A stretch of 64,000 nt of DNA from Flavobacterium petrolei (lineage in GTDB: Bacteria > Bacteroidota > Bacteroidia > Flavobacteriales > Flavobacteriaceae). This document shows, piece by piece, positions 8,662-16,096 of the stretch; positions within the stretch are counted from its first letter, which is position 1; each line of letters starts with the position of its first letter. Location: NCBI RefSeq assembly GCF_003314435.2, contig NZ_QNVY02000003.1, positions 310,001-374,000 on the forward strand. Direction: 5' to 3'. Under the pieces are notes generated by a model that did no database searches, had not been told where the DNA came from, and saw nothing but the letters and a program-made list of their open reading frames with translations. The translations under genes were made by a program, and so were the position numbers.

Positions 8662-10032
8662 ATGTCAAATATGCTTCCGTTTTTATTGATTTTTATCGTT
8701 GCACTCGCTATTGGTATTTTTATTGGCAAACTCATTTTCTCTGCTAGATTCCAATCCGAAAAAATTAGTTTAGAAGAAAAACTTATTGCATTTTCCTCCC
8801 AGTTCAATCAGCTGAAAGAGCAGATTATTGCTGATAAAACAACTTTCGAAAAGCAATTAGAAAACGTCAACATTGAAAAAGAAAATATTAGAAGCGAAAA
8901 AGACAGCTTAGCAATCCAACTTTCAAAAAAGGAAGTTGATTTTGAGAATCTTTGGGAACGCAACAAAGAGCAAAAAGAAGAAGTTGAGAAACTACAGGAA
9001 AAATTCACTAAAGAATTTGAGAATCTCGCCAACAAAATATTAGACGAAAAATCCAATAAATTTACAGAACAGAACAAGGAGAATATGAAAAACATCCTGA
9101 CTCCATTGCAGGATAAAATTCATTTGTTCGAAAAGAAAGTTGAAGATACTCACAAAGAAAGCATTGATTATCATGCGGCTTTGCGCCAACAAATTCTGGG
9201 TTTACGAGAAATGAATATTCAGATGAGCAAGGAAACTATCAACCTGACCAAGGCTTTGAAAGGCGACAGTAAGATGCAAGGAAATTGGGGAGAACTAGTT
9301 TTAGAACGCGTTCTTGAAAAATCTGGATTAGAGAAAGGTCGTGAATACGAAGTTCAACAAGCGTTCACAACAGAAGATGGAAATCGCGTTTTTCCAGACG
9401 TTGTTATCAATCTGCCTGATGGAAAAAAGATGATTGTCGATTCTAAAGTCTCTCTGACAGCTTACGAGAAATACATTAATGAGGAAGATGATATTTTAAA
9501 AATAAACTATTTAAAAGAACATGTCAATTCCATCAAACGCCATGTTGAGCAATTAGGAAGTAAAAATTATCATGATTTGTACCAAATAGAAAGTCCTGAT
9601 TTTGTACTGTTATTTATCCCTATAGAACCCGCTTTTGCAATGGCACTTAATGAAGATACAAGTTTGTACAACAAAGCATTCGAAAAAAACATTGTCATTG
9701 TTACACCTGCGACTTTATTAGCTACTTTGCGAACGATTGACAGCATGTGGACCAACCAAAAACAACAAGAAAACGCACTCGAAATTGCGCGTCAAGCCGG
9801 CGCTTTGTATGATAAATTTGAAGGTTTTGTGGCAGATTTAATCAAAATCGGTAAAAAAATTGACGAAAGCAAAACAGAATACAGCGGCGCAATGAATAAA
9901 CTCGTGGAAGGAAAAGGAAACCTGATTGTAAGTGTCGAAAAATTGAAAAAAATGGGAGCTAAAGCCAAGAAAGCACTCCCAGAAAGCATATTAAATCGAG
10001 CAGAAAAAGATGAAAATCAACTTTTAAATTAA
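8662..10032 (+). CDS. rmuC: DNA recombination protein RmuC
   Basis: 456 aa. One N-terminal membrane helix (about residues 5-25) is followed by a long coiled coil (about 30-170, rich in Lys/Glu/Gln heptads). The RmuC nuclease-like domain (about 185-430) has M-Q-G-N-W-G-E-L-V-L-E, F-P-D-V-V-I-N-L-P-D-G and V-D-S-K-V-S-L, the core of the restriction-endonuclease-like fold. Homologues limit rearrangements at inverted repeats. Two small genes follow closely, so it may head an operon. Confidence 0.95.
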   Translation: MSNMLPFLLIFIVALAIGIFIGKLIFSARFQSEKISLEEKLIAFSSQFNQLKEQIIADKTTFEKQLENVNIEKENIRSEKDSLAIQLSKKEVDFENLWERNKEQKEEVEKLQEKFTKEFENLANKILDEKSNKFTEQNKENMKNILTPLQDKIHLFEKKVEDTHKESIDYHAALRQQILGLREMNIQMSKETINLTKALKGDSKMQGNWGELVLERVLEKSGLEKGREYEVQQAFTTEDGNRVFPDVVINLPDGKKMIVDSKVSLTAYEKYINEEDDILKINYLKEHVNSIKRHVEQLGSKNYHDLYQIESPDFVLLFIPIEPAFAMALNEDTSLYNKAFEKNIVIVTPATLLATLRTIDSMWTNQKQQENALEIARQAGALYDKFEGFVADLIKIGKKIDESKTEYSGAMNKLVEGKGNLIVSVEKLKKMGAKAKKALPESILNRAEKDENQLLN

Positions 10033-10039
10033 ACAGAAA

Positions 10040-10405
10040 ATGAGAAAATTTTTAATGGTTATCACTGCCATAGTCGTCTTATCTATTGTAGCTTATTTTA
10101 CTTTTTTATACAACGCCACATACAGCGAAGGAGTTCGTTCGGGCGAACTAATAAAGGTGAGTAATAAAGGAGTAGCTTTCAAAACATGGGAAGGCGAAAT
10201 AAGCCAAGGCATTTCAGGAGCACAAATCTTTTCTTTTTCGGTACTAGATAGCGAAGAAAAAGTAATTGCTGACCTGCAAGAATTCGAAGGGCAATACGTG
10301 CAGGTAAATTATGTGGAACGTTACCGCACCTTTCCATGGTGGGGTGATACGCGCTATTTTATAACCGATGTCAAAAAAGTAAATTCTCCATTTAAAATAA
10401 AGTAG
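10040..10405 (+). CDS. Small membrane-anchored protein of unknown function
   Basis: 121 aa. One N-terminal membrane helix (about residues 4-25) is followed by a small soluble beta-rich domain with aromatic motifs (K-T-W-E-G-E, F-P-W-W-G-D-T-R). Homologues next to rmuC in Flavobacteria are often labelled '6-phosphogluconate dehydrogenase', but nothing here supports that enzyme: there is no Rossmann motif and it is far too short. It starts 7 bases after rmuC and ends immediately before the thioesterase ATG, so the three genes are probably co-transcribed. Confidence 0.75.
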   Translation: MRKFLMVITAIVVLSIVAYFTFLYNATYSEGVRSGELIKVSNKGVAFKTWEGEISQGISGAQIFSFSVLDSEEKVIADLQEFEGQYVQVNYVERYRTFPWWGDTRYFITDVKKVNSPFKIK

Positions 10406-10951
10406 ATGAATCGCACTTTTAAAACCGTAGCTTCCTCAGACATTAGTATTTCCGAGTTAATGTTGCCTTCCAATACGAATTTCAGTGGTAAAATACATGG
10501 TGGATATATCTTATCTTTACTGGATCAAATCGCGTTTGCTTGTGCCTCAAAATTTTCCGGAAACTATTGTGTAACTGCCTCCGTAGACACCGTAAATTTC
10601 TTAAAACCTATCGAAGTCGGGGAATTGGTAACAATGAAAGCCAGTGTAAACTTCGTAGGAAACAGTTCAATGATTGTGGGTATCCGAGTGGAAGCCGAGA
10701 ATATTCAGACTGGAAAAATCAAACATTGCAACTCTTCTTATTTCACAATGGTCGCCAAAGATAGTGAAGGCAAAAGCACTTTAGTACCTGGTTTAATTCT
10801 CTCTAACATGAATGATGTGCGCCGCTATTTTAACTGTATCAAGCAAGTTTCACTGAAAAAAGAACAAAACATGCATGAAGAAGTATTTGATTACACTTCG
10901 GAAGAATCATTAGAAAGTTTAAAAAAGTATAATGTAAAGTTAGAACTATAA
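10406..10951 (+). CDS. Acyl-CoA thioesterase, hotdog fold
   Basis: 181 aa, the length of the YciA/cytosolic acyl-CoA hydrolase group. The hotdog signature is clear: G-K-I-H-G-G-Y-I-L-S-L-L-D-Q-I-A-F (about residues 28-44) and V-D-T-V-N-F-L-K-P-I-E-V-G-E-L-V. It hydrolyses acyl-CoA to free acid and CoA in the cytoplasm. The ATG directly abuts the stop of the preceding gene, so translation is coupled. A C-terminal extension of about 40 residues is rich in Lys/Glu. Confidence 0.88.
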   Translation: MNRTFKTVASSDISISELMLPSNTNFSGKIHGGYILSLLDQIAFACASKFSGNYCVTASVDTVNFLKPIEVGELVTMKASVNFVGNSSMIVGIRVEAENIQTGKIKHCNSSYFTMVAKDSEGKSTLVPGLILSNMNDVRRYFNCIKQVSLKKEQNMHEEVFDYTSEESLESLKKYNVKLEL

Positions 10952-11133
10952 ACGCAACGAAATTTATGATTAGAGGAAAACAGTACTACACTTTTTTATA
11001 AGTATAATTTCATTGTAATTTCTGATTTAAAAAATCCTTTACAATTAACTAAACCCCAAAATTTTTCATTAAGTAGTTACTTCGGTTTCCACTATTTTTT
11101 TGTAACTTTAAGTAATTTAATTCATAAATCATT

Positions 11134-11673
11134 ATGAAAAAAATTACGCAAATAGTACTAATCATTATTGCGAGTGCAACTTCTGCTCAAGAAAAAATGA
11201 TGTCTTACGTAGGGATTACAAATTTTGAGGCTTCAATTCCTTTTTTTGAAGAAGTAAAAGCAATAAATGAAAAAACCACCTGTATTTTGATAACCAAAAC
11301 AGGCCAAATCGCTTGTTGGATCAACATCAAAGATTTTCAATTTAAAAGAGATTTAATGCAAGAGCATTTCAATAAAAATTACATGGAAAGCAACCGTTTT
11401 CCAAAAGCTGTTTTTAAAGGTACAATTGAAAAATTTGATTTAAAAAACCTTAACTCAGAATCAAGTCAATACCTAATCACGGGCAAAATAACCATACGAG
11501 GGAAAACTAAAAAAATAGTGATCAACGGAACTCTGAAAAAAGTAGATAAAGGAATTGAACTATATTCCACCTTTCCTTTAAACACAGATGATTTTAATAT
11601 AGAAATTCCTTTTATTGTCCGTAGTAAAATATCAAAAAACGTAAACACTCAAATTATTTGTGTCTTAGAATAA
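11134..11673 (+). CDS. YceI-like secreted protein
   Basis: 179 aa. A signal peptide ends near A-T-S-A-Q (about residue 18). The remainder is a lipocalin-like YceI fold: S-I-P-F-F-E-E-V near the start, H-F-N-K-N-Y-M-E-S-N-R-F-P-K-A-V-F-K-G in the middle, and paired strands I-T-G-K-I-T-I-R-G-K-T-K-K-I. YceI proteins bind polyisoprenoid or other hydrophobic ligands in the periplasm. A TAACTTTA element at 11103-11110 may be its -7 box. It is convergent with the epimerase gene with only 2 bases between the stops. Confidence 0.82.
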   Translation: MKKITQIVLIIIASATSAQEKMMSYVGITNFEASIPFFEEVKAINEKTTCILITKTGQIACWINIKDFQFKRDLMQEHFNKNYMESNRFPKAVFKGTIEKFDLKNLNSESSQYLITGKITIRGKTKKIVINGTLKKVDKGIELYSTFPLNTDDFNIEIPFIVRSKISKNVNTQIICVLE

Positions 11674-11675
11674 TT

Positions 11676-12590
11676 CTATTTTGTTAAACAATTTCTTATT
11701 GCTTCTTCCAAATTGTTAAATTTAAATTTAAAACCGGTTTGTTCCATTTTATCTGAGGAAACTCTCCTTCCGGTCAGTACGATTTTAGCCATTTCACCCA
11801 TAACTAATTTTAATACAAAAGCAGGCACATTGGGCAACCAAATAGAATAACCAAAAACACGAGCCAATGTTTTTGAAAAAACGGTGTTGGTAGTATTATC
11901 ACAAATAGCTGCATTATAAGGTCCTTCCATACTTGTATCTGAAATAGCTTGCAAATATATAGCACACAAATCATCCACATGAATCCAAGGCATATATTGC
12001 TTCCCAGAGCCTAATGCTGAACCCAATCTATATTTGAACAAAGAAATCAGCTTCTTCAAAAAACCGTCATTTTTACCTAATACCAATCCAGTTCGGATTT
12101 TCACTGTTCGGATATTCAAATTCTCAATGAAGTCAATAGAATCTTCCCATTTTTGACACGTATATCCCAAGAAATCATTTGCCGGTTTCATATCTTCCGT
12201 ACAAATTTCTTCCCCGTTTACAGCACCATAAATCCCCACCGCCGAAGCAGAAATAAAAGCATCTAGTTTTTTATAATGCTTCTTTAAAACGGAATATAAT
12301 AATTGAGTGGATTTTTCCCGACTATCAATTATGGCTGCTTTTCTCTTCGCAGTCCATCTTTTCTCTGCTATATTTTCACCTGCCAAATGAATAATATAAT
12401 CTGCTTTCAAAATTGCTTCATCATCAATAGTCTGCTTTGCAACATCCCATTTATAATAGAAAACATCTCCTTTATTCTGTTTTTCACTTCTACTTAAGAT
12501 GGAAACAGAATATCCTTTGGCTAACAACAAAGTAGTCAAATTTCTTCCGATAAATCCCGAACCGCCGCTTATTAAAACATTCTTTTTCAT
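11676..12590 (-). CDS. TIGR01777-type NAD-dependent epimerase/SDR protein
   Basis: 304 aa. N-terminal nucleotide-binding motif G-G-S-G-F-I-G-R-N-L; then Y-I-I-H-L-A-G-E-N-I, the family-typical R-W-T-A-K-R-K-A and S-A-S-A-V-G-I-Y-G with the active-site Tyr. A C-terminal DUF1731-like tail follows (V-L-T-G-R-R-V-S-S-D-K-M). It is the YfcH-like family, whose substrate is unknown. It is divergent from the TetR-like regulator that opens the photobiology island and may be part of that neighbourhood. Confidence 0.9.
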   Translation of the reverse strand: MKKNVLISGGSGFIGRNLTTLLLAKGYSVSILSRSEKQNKGDVFYYKWDVAKQTIDDEAILKADYIIHLAGENIAEKRWTAKRKAAIIDSREKSTQLLYSVLKKHYKKLDAFISASAVGIYGAVNGEEICTEDMKPANDFLGYTCQKWEDSIDFIENLNIRTVKIRTGLVLGKNDGFLKKLISLFKYRLGSALGSGKQYMPWIHVDDLCAIYLQAISDTSMEGPYNAAICDNTTNTVFSKTLARVFGYSIWLPNVPAFVLKLVMGEMAKIVLTGRRVSSDKMEQTGFKFKFNNLEEAIRNCLTK

Positions 12591-12638
12591 AATAGTGTAA
12601 AGCTAATCATTTATAACGATATAAAATTATATTAAATT

Positions 12639-12682
12639 TTGTTTAACTTTATTAATATATAGTTAAACATTCACTACCTTTA
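12639..12682 (+). promoter_or_regulatory. Putative promoter with inverted-repeat operator of the photolyase operon
   Basis: GTTTAAC (12641-12647) and GTTAAAC (12662-12668) form a perfect 7-base inverted repeat with a 14-base spacer, located where the -33 region of the -7 box TACCTTTA (12675-12682) would lie. The left half begins TTGTTTAA, which recurs in the crtI promoter palindrome at 25599-25610. A TetR-type dimer or the MerR-type light regulator could bind; which one cannot be read from sequence. Confidence 0.45.
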
Positions 12683-12707
12683 TACTCTAATTTGAAACAC
12701 ATCAAAA

Positions 12708-13367
12708 ATGGCTACTAAAAAAACCCCAATAACAAAAGACAAAATAGTTTCTATGTATATGAATTATGTACTAGATCATAGTGAAAAACCAAAATCAGTA
12801 TATCATTTTACAAAAATCAATAATTTTACGGAAACTGAATTTTATGCATTTTTTGGAACTATAGAAAGTATTGAAAAAGAAATTTTCAAAATGTTTGTAG
12901 AAAAAACTATCGATTTGCTAAACAAAAACAAGGAATACGAGATGTATGACATGAAAAGCAAAATGTTAAGTTTTTACTTTACTTTCTTCGAAATATTAAC
13001 TGCTAACAGAAGTTACGTTGTACTTGTATTGCAAGAGCACAATAATCAGTTGAAAAAATTGATGCAGCTTTCCGGACTAAGAAACAGTTTCAAAAATTTC
13101 CTTACTGAAATCATTTCAGATGAATTTAGAACACAACAAGAAAAACTTCAAAATTTTCAAGAGAAAACATTTCAGGAAACGTCTTGGATTCAACTTTTAT
13201 TGACACTGAAATTCTGGCTGGATGATTCGTCACCTTCTTTTGAGAAAACAGATATTTACATTGAAAAATCAGTAAAAGTGACTTTTGAATTAATGAATAT
13301 TGCTCCTATAGACAGCTTAATCGATTTTGGAAAATTTATTTTCAAAGAAAAAATATACAATAAGTAA
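12708..13367 (+). CDS. TetR/AcrR-like transcriptional regulator
   Basis: 219 aa, all-helical. The N-terminal 55 residues follow the TetR DNA-binding pattern (I-T-K-D-K-I-V-S-M-Y, then H-F-T-K-I-N-N-F-T-E-T-E-F-Y-A-F-F-G as helix-turn-helix and helix 4). The remainder is a helical ligand/dimer domain with no recognised ligand. It overlaps the AarF kinase gene by one base (TAATG) and opens a long same-strand gene set. It may repress its own operon through the inverted repeat just upstream. Confidence 0.75.
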   Translation: MATKKTPITKDKIVSMYMNYVLDHSEKPKSVYHFTKINNFTETEFYAFFGTIESIEKEIFKMFVEKTIDLLNKNKEYEMYDMKSKMLSFYFTFFEILTANRSYVVLVLQEHNNQLKKLMQLSGLRNSFKNFLTEIISDEFRTQQEKLQNFQEKTFQETSWIQLLLTLKFWLDDSSPSFEKTDIYIEKSVKVTFELMNIAPIDSLIDFGKFIFKEKIYNK

Positions 13368-14674
13368 TGAAAACGATAGACTACATCCCTACTTCAAAAA
13401 TTGAAAGGGCTACAAAACTGGTACAAACCGGTGCAAAAGTTGGCGTGAACTACTTGAAATATTACGGTGAAAAAATGGTCAATTCTGATTTGACCCGTGA
13501 TAAATTAAACGAAGACAATGCCGAAGATATTTATGACGGATTGAAAAGTTTGAAAGGAAGTGCGTTGAAAGTTGCTCAAATGCTAAGCATGGACAAAAGC
13601 TTTTTGCCACAAGCTTACGTTGAAAAATTCTCGTTGTCTCAGTTCTCAGTACCGCCACTTTCGGCTCCATTGGTACTGAAAACGTTCAAGACAAATTTTG
13701 GAAAAACACCATACGAAATTTTTGATGAGTTCAATGCTGAATCAAGGAATGCTGCAAGCATTGGACAAGTGCATATTGCGGTAAAAGACGGCAAAAAACT
13801 AGCTGTAAAAATTCAATACCCTGGAGTTGCCAACAGTATTTCATCAGATTTAGCGATGGTTAAACCAATTGCGGTGAGAATGTTTAACCTTCAAGGAAAA
13901 GATTCTGATAAGTATTTTAAGGAAGTTGAAGACAAATTAGTTGAAGAAACTAATTATTTACTAGAATTAAAACAAAGCCAAGAAGTAGTTGCTGCCTGTA
14001 AAAAAATTCAAAATTTAGTATTTCCAAATTACTATCCTGAATTCTCATCAGAAAAAATCATCACGATGGATTGGATGACAGGAAAGCATCTTTCAGAATT
14101 TACTAAGCTAAATACCAACCAGGAAGTGGCCGCTAAAATTGGGCAAGCTTTATGGGATTTCTACATGTACCAAATTCATGTTTTGAAAAAAGTACACGCT
14201 GATCCACATCCTGGAAATTTCTTGGTGAATGAAGAAAATCAATTAGTGGCACTGGATTTTGGTTGTATGAAACAAATTCCAAATGATTTTTATACTCCTT
14301 ATTTTGAATTGATTGATAAAAAGGTCATCAACGATACAAAATTGTTTAATGCAAAATTGTTTGAGTTAGAAATTTTACGTGTTGATGATTCGAAAGAAGA
14401 GGTAGCCTATTTCACCGAATTATTTCATGATTTATTGTCTTTGTTTACAAAACCATTTCAGGCAGAAACATTCGATTTTTCTGATGAGACTTTTTTTGAA
14501 AGTATCGCAGCATTAGGCGAACGCTTTTCAAAAGATACCAATCTTAGAAAAATGAATGGTAATCGAGGTTCAAAGCATTTCATTTATATGAACAGAACAT
14601 TCTTTGGACTATACAATTTAATGTTTGATTTAAAAGCGAAAATTGTTGTGAATGAATATCAAAAATACAAGTAG
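13367..14674 (+). CDS. AarF/ABC1/UbiB-family kinase
   Basis: 435 aa, with the atypical kinase core. A N-A-A-S-I-G-Q-V-H loop (about residues 125-133) replaces the glycine-rich loop. The ATP lysine is in K-L-A-V-K-I-Q-Y-P, the catalytic segment is H-A-D-P-H-P-G-N-F, and the metal site is L-D-F-G. The family's K-x-G-Q motif reads K-V-A-Q here (L-K-V-A-Q-M-L-S), a Gly to Ala change. Relatives support quinone biosynthesis or lipid homeostasis. Its role beside photolyases is unknown. The next gene starts on its last stop base. Confidence 0.88.
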   Translation: MKTIDYIPTSKIERATKLVQTGAKVGVNYLKYYGEKMVNSDLTRDKLNEDNAEDIYDGLKSLKGSALKVAQMLSMDKSFLPQAYVEKFSLSQFSVPPLSAPLVLKTFKTNFGKTPYEIFDEFNAESRNAASIGQVHIAVKDGKKLAVKIQYPGVANSISSDLAMVKPIAVRMFNLQGKDSDKYFKEVEDKLVEETNYLLELKQSQEVVAACKKIQNLVFPNYYPEFSSEKIITMDWMTGKHLSEFTKLNTNQEVAAKIGQALWDFYMYQIHVLKKVHADPHPGNFLVNEENQLVALDFGCMKQIPNDFYTPYFELIDKKVINDTKLFNAKLFELEILRVDDSKEEVAYFTELFHDLLSLFTKPFQAETFDFSDETFFESIAALGERFSKDTNLRKMNGNRGSKHFIYMNRTFFGLYNLMFDLKAKIVVNEYQKYK

Positions 14675-14808
14675 TGAAGAAGGAAAATCTGCCTTCAAAA
14701 ATGTGTTTGGTTTGCAACCGACCTTTTAGCTGGCGGAAAAAATGGGAAAAAGTATGGGACGAAGTCAAATATTGTAGCGAAAAATGCAAAAGAAACAAAA
14801 AGGGTTAG
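14674..14808 (+). CDS. DUF2256 zinc-ribbon-like mini-protein
   Basis: 44 aa from a GTG start that shares one base with the AarF stop; it ends 25 bases inside the cryptochrome gene, so translational coupling on both sides is likely. The sequence shows C-L-V-C (residues 11-14) and C-S-E-K-C (34-38), a C-x2-C/C-x3-C pair suited to one zinc, around the family hallmark W-R-K-K-W. DUF2256 proteins occur next to photolyase genes in many bacteria, but their function is not known. Confidence 0.88.
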   Translation: MKKENLPSKMCLVCNRPFSWRKKWEKVWDEVKYCSEKCKRNKKG

Positions 14809-16088
14809 TTTGGTTTAGAAACGATTTGAGAGTGCATGATAATGAATCTTTGACAAATGCTATTGATGAAAATGAAACCGTAATCGCGGTGTATTTTTTT
14901 GATCCAAGGCATTTTGAGGATACTAATTTTGGATTTAAAAAAACAGAAAAGTTTCGGGCAAAGTTTCTGATTGAATCGTTAACGGCCTTGAAACAAAATT
15001 TGGAAAAATTGAATATTCCGCTTTTGGTTTATCACCAAAAACCTGAAGGTGCGATTCCCGAAATAATTACTGAAAATGAAATTGATTCGATTTACTTCCA
15101 AGAAGAATGGACGAGTGAGGAAATAAAAGTTTTAGAGAATGTAAAATCGAAAGTTTCAGATTCAGTAGCGTTCAAAAGCACGTACAATCAGTTCTTATTT
15201 CATCCTGAAGACATTCCGTTTGACATTACATCGATTCCAAATGTTTTTACACAATTTAGAAATCAGTGTGAAAAATCAACAAAAATTCGTTCTGAATTTA
15301 CGGCTAAACAGCTGCTGAAAGAGAATTTAATTACAAACGAAACTGTAATTCCCAGCATGGAAAAATTAGGTTTTACTGATTTTAAAATGGATTCTAGAAC
15401 GGCGTTTCCTTTTCGCGGTGGTGAAGATGAGGCAATAAAACGATTGCAAAATTATTTTTGGGAAACCAAAAAACTAAGTGTTTATAAATTGACCCGCAAT
15501 GGATTAATCGGTACTGATTTTAGTTCGAAATTCTCACCTTGGTTGGCAAACGGTTCCATTTCGGCAAAGACTATTTATTGGGAAATTATAAAATACGAAC
15601 AACAAATCGGGCAAAATGAATCCACCTATTGGTTAATTTTTGAACTGATTTGGAGAGATTATTTTAAATATATAGCGTTGAAAAACGGCAATTCCATTTT
15701 TAAAATCGGAGGGATTTTAGACAAAAAATACGTTTGGAAAACCAACCAATCAGCCATAAATCATTGGATAAAAGGTGCTACAGACGAACCATTTGTAAAT
15801 GCCAATATGATTGAATTGCAAAAAACAGGATGGATGAGCAATCGCGGCAGACAAAACGTAGCGTCATTTTTTGCAAAAGAATTACTAATAGACTGGCGCA
15901 TTGGAGCTGCCTATTTTGAAGCGATGCTAATTGATTACGATGTACACAGCAATTATGGGAATTGGATGTACGTTTCAGGAGTTGGTAACGATCCTAGAGA
16001 CCGAAAATTCAATATTAAATTACAAGCGTCCAATTACGATGGACAATCAAAATTTCAGAAATTATGGTTGCAACAACAATTATTTTAA
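14784..16088 (+). CDS. DASH-family cryptochrome
   Basis: 434 aa. The N-terminal Rossmann-like photolyase domain starts G-L-V-W-F-R-N-D-L-R-V-H-D-N. The C-terminal FAD domain has L-I-W-R-D-Y-F-K-Y, W-M-S-N-R-G-R-Q-N-V-A-S-F and S-N-Y-G-N-W-M-Y-V-S-G-V-G-N-D-P, the last diagnostic of CRY-DASH. DASH proteins bind FAD and usually a folate antenna and repair pyrimidine dimers in single-stranded or looped DNA; some act as light sensors. It is followed 8 bases later by a second member of the superfamily. Confidence 0.95.
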   Translation: MQKKQKGLVWFRNDLRVHDNESLTNAIDENETVIAVYFFDPRHFEDTNFGFKKTEKFRAKFLIESLTALKQNLEKLNIPLLVYHQKPEGAIPEIITENEIDSIYFQEEWTSEEIKVLENVKSKVSDSVAFKSTYNQFLFHPEDIPFDITSIPNVFTQFRNQCEKSTKIRSEFTAKQLLKENLITNETVIPSMEKLGFTDFKMDSRTAFPFRGGEDEAIKRLQNYFWETKKLSVYKLTRNGLIGTDFSSKFSPWLANGSISAKTIYWEIIKYEQQIGQNESTYWLIFELIWRDYFKYIALKNGNSIFKIGGILDKKYVWKTNQSAINHWIKGATDEPFVNANMIELQKTGWMSNRGRQNVASFFAKELLIDWRIGAAYFEAMLIDYDVHSNYGNWMYVSGVGNDPRDRKFNIKLQASNYDGQSKFQKLWLQQQLF

Positions 16089-16096
16089 AAAGATAA

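Noticed and set aside
10952..11102. Gap after the thioesterase gene searched for tRNA or small RNA
   Set aside because: No cloverleaf, stem-loop terminator or conserved block was found.
14580..14798. Open minus-strand frame across the DUF2256 gene
   Set aside because: The plus strand encodes a clear C-x2-C/C-x3-C DUF2256 protein in the middle of a coupled operon; the opposite frame is a by-product.
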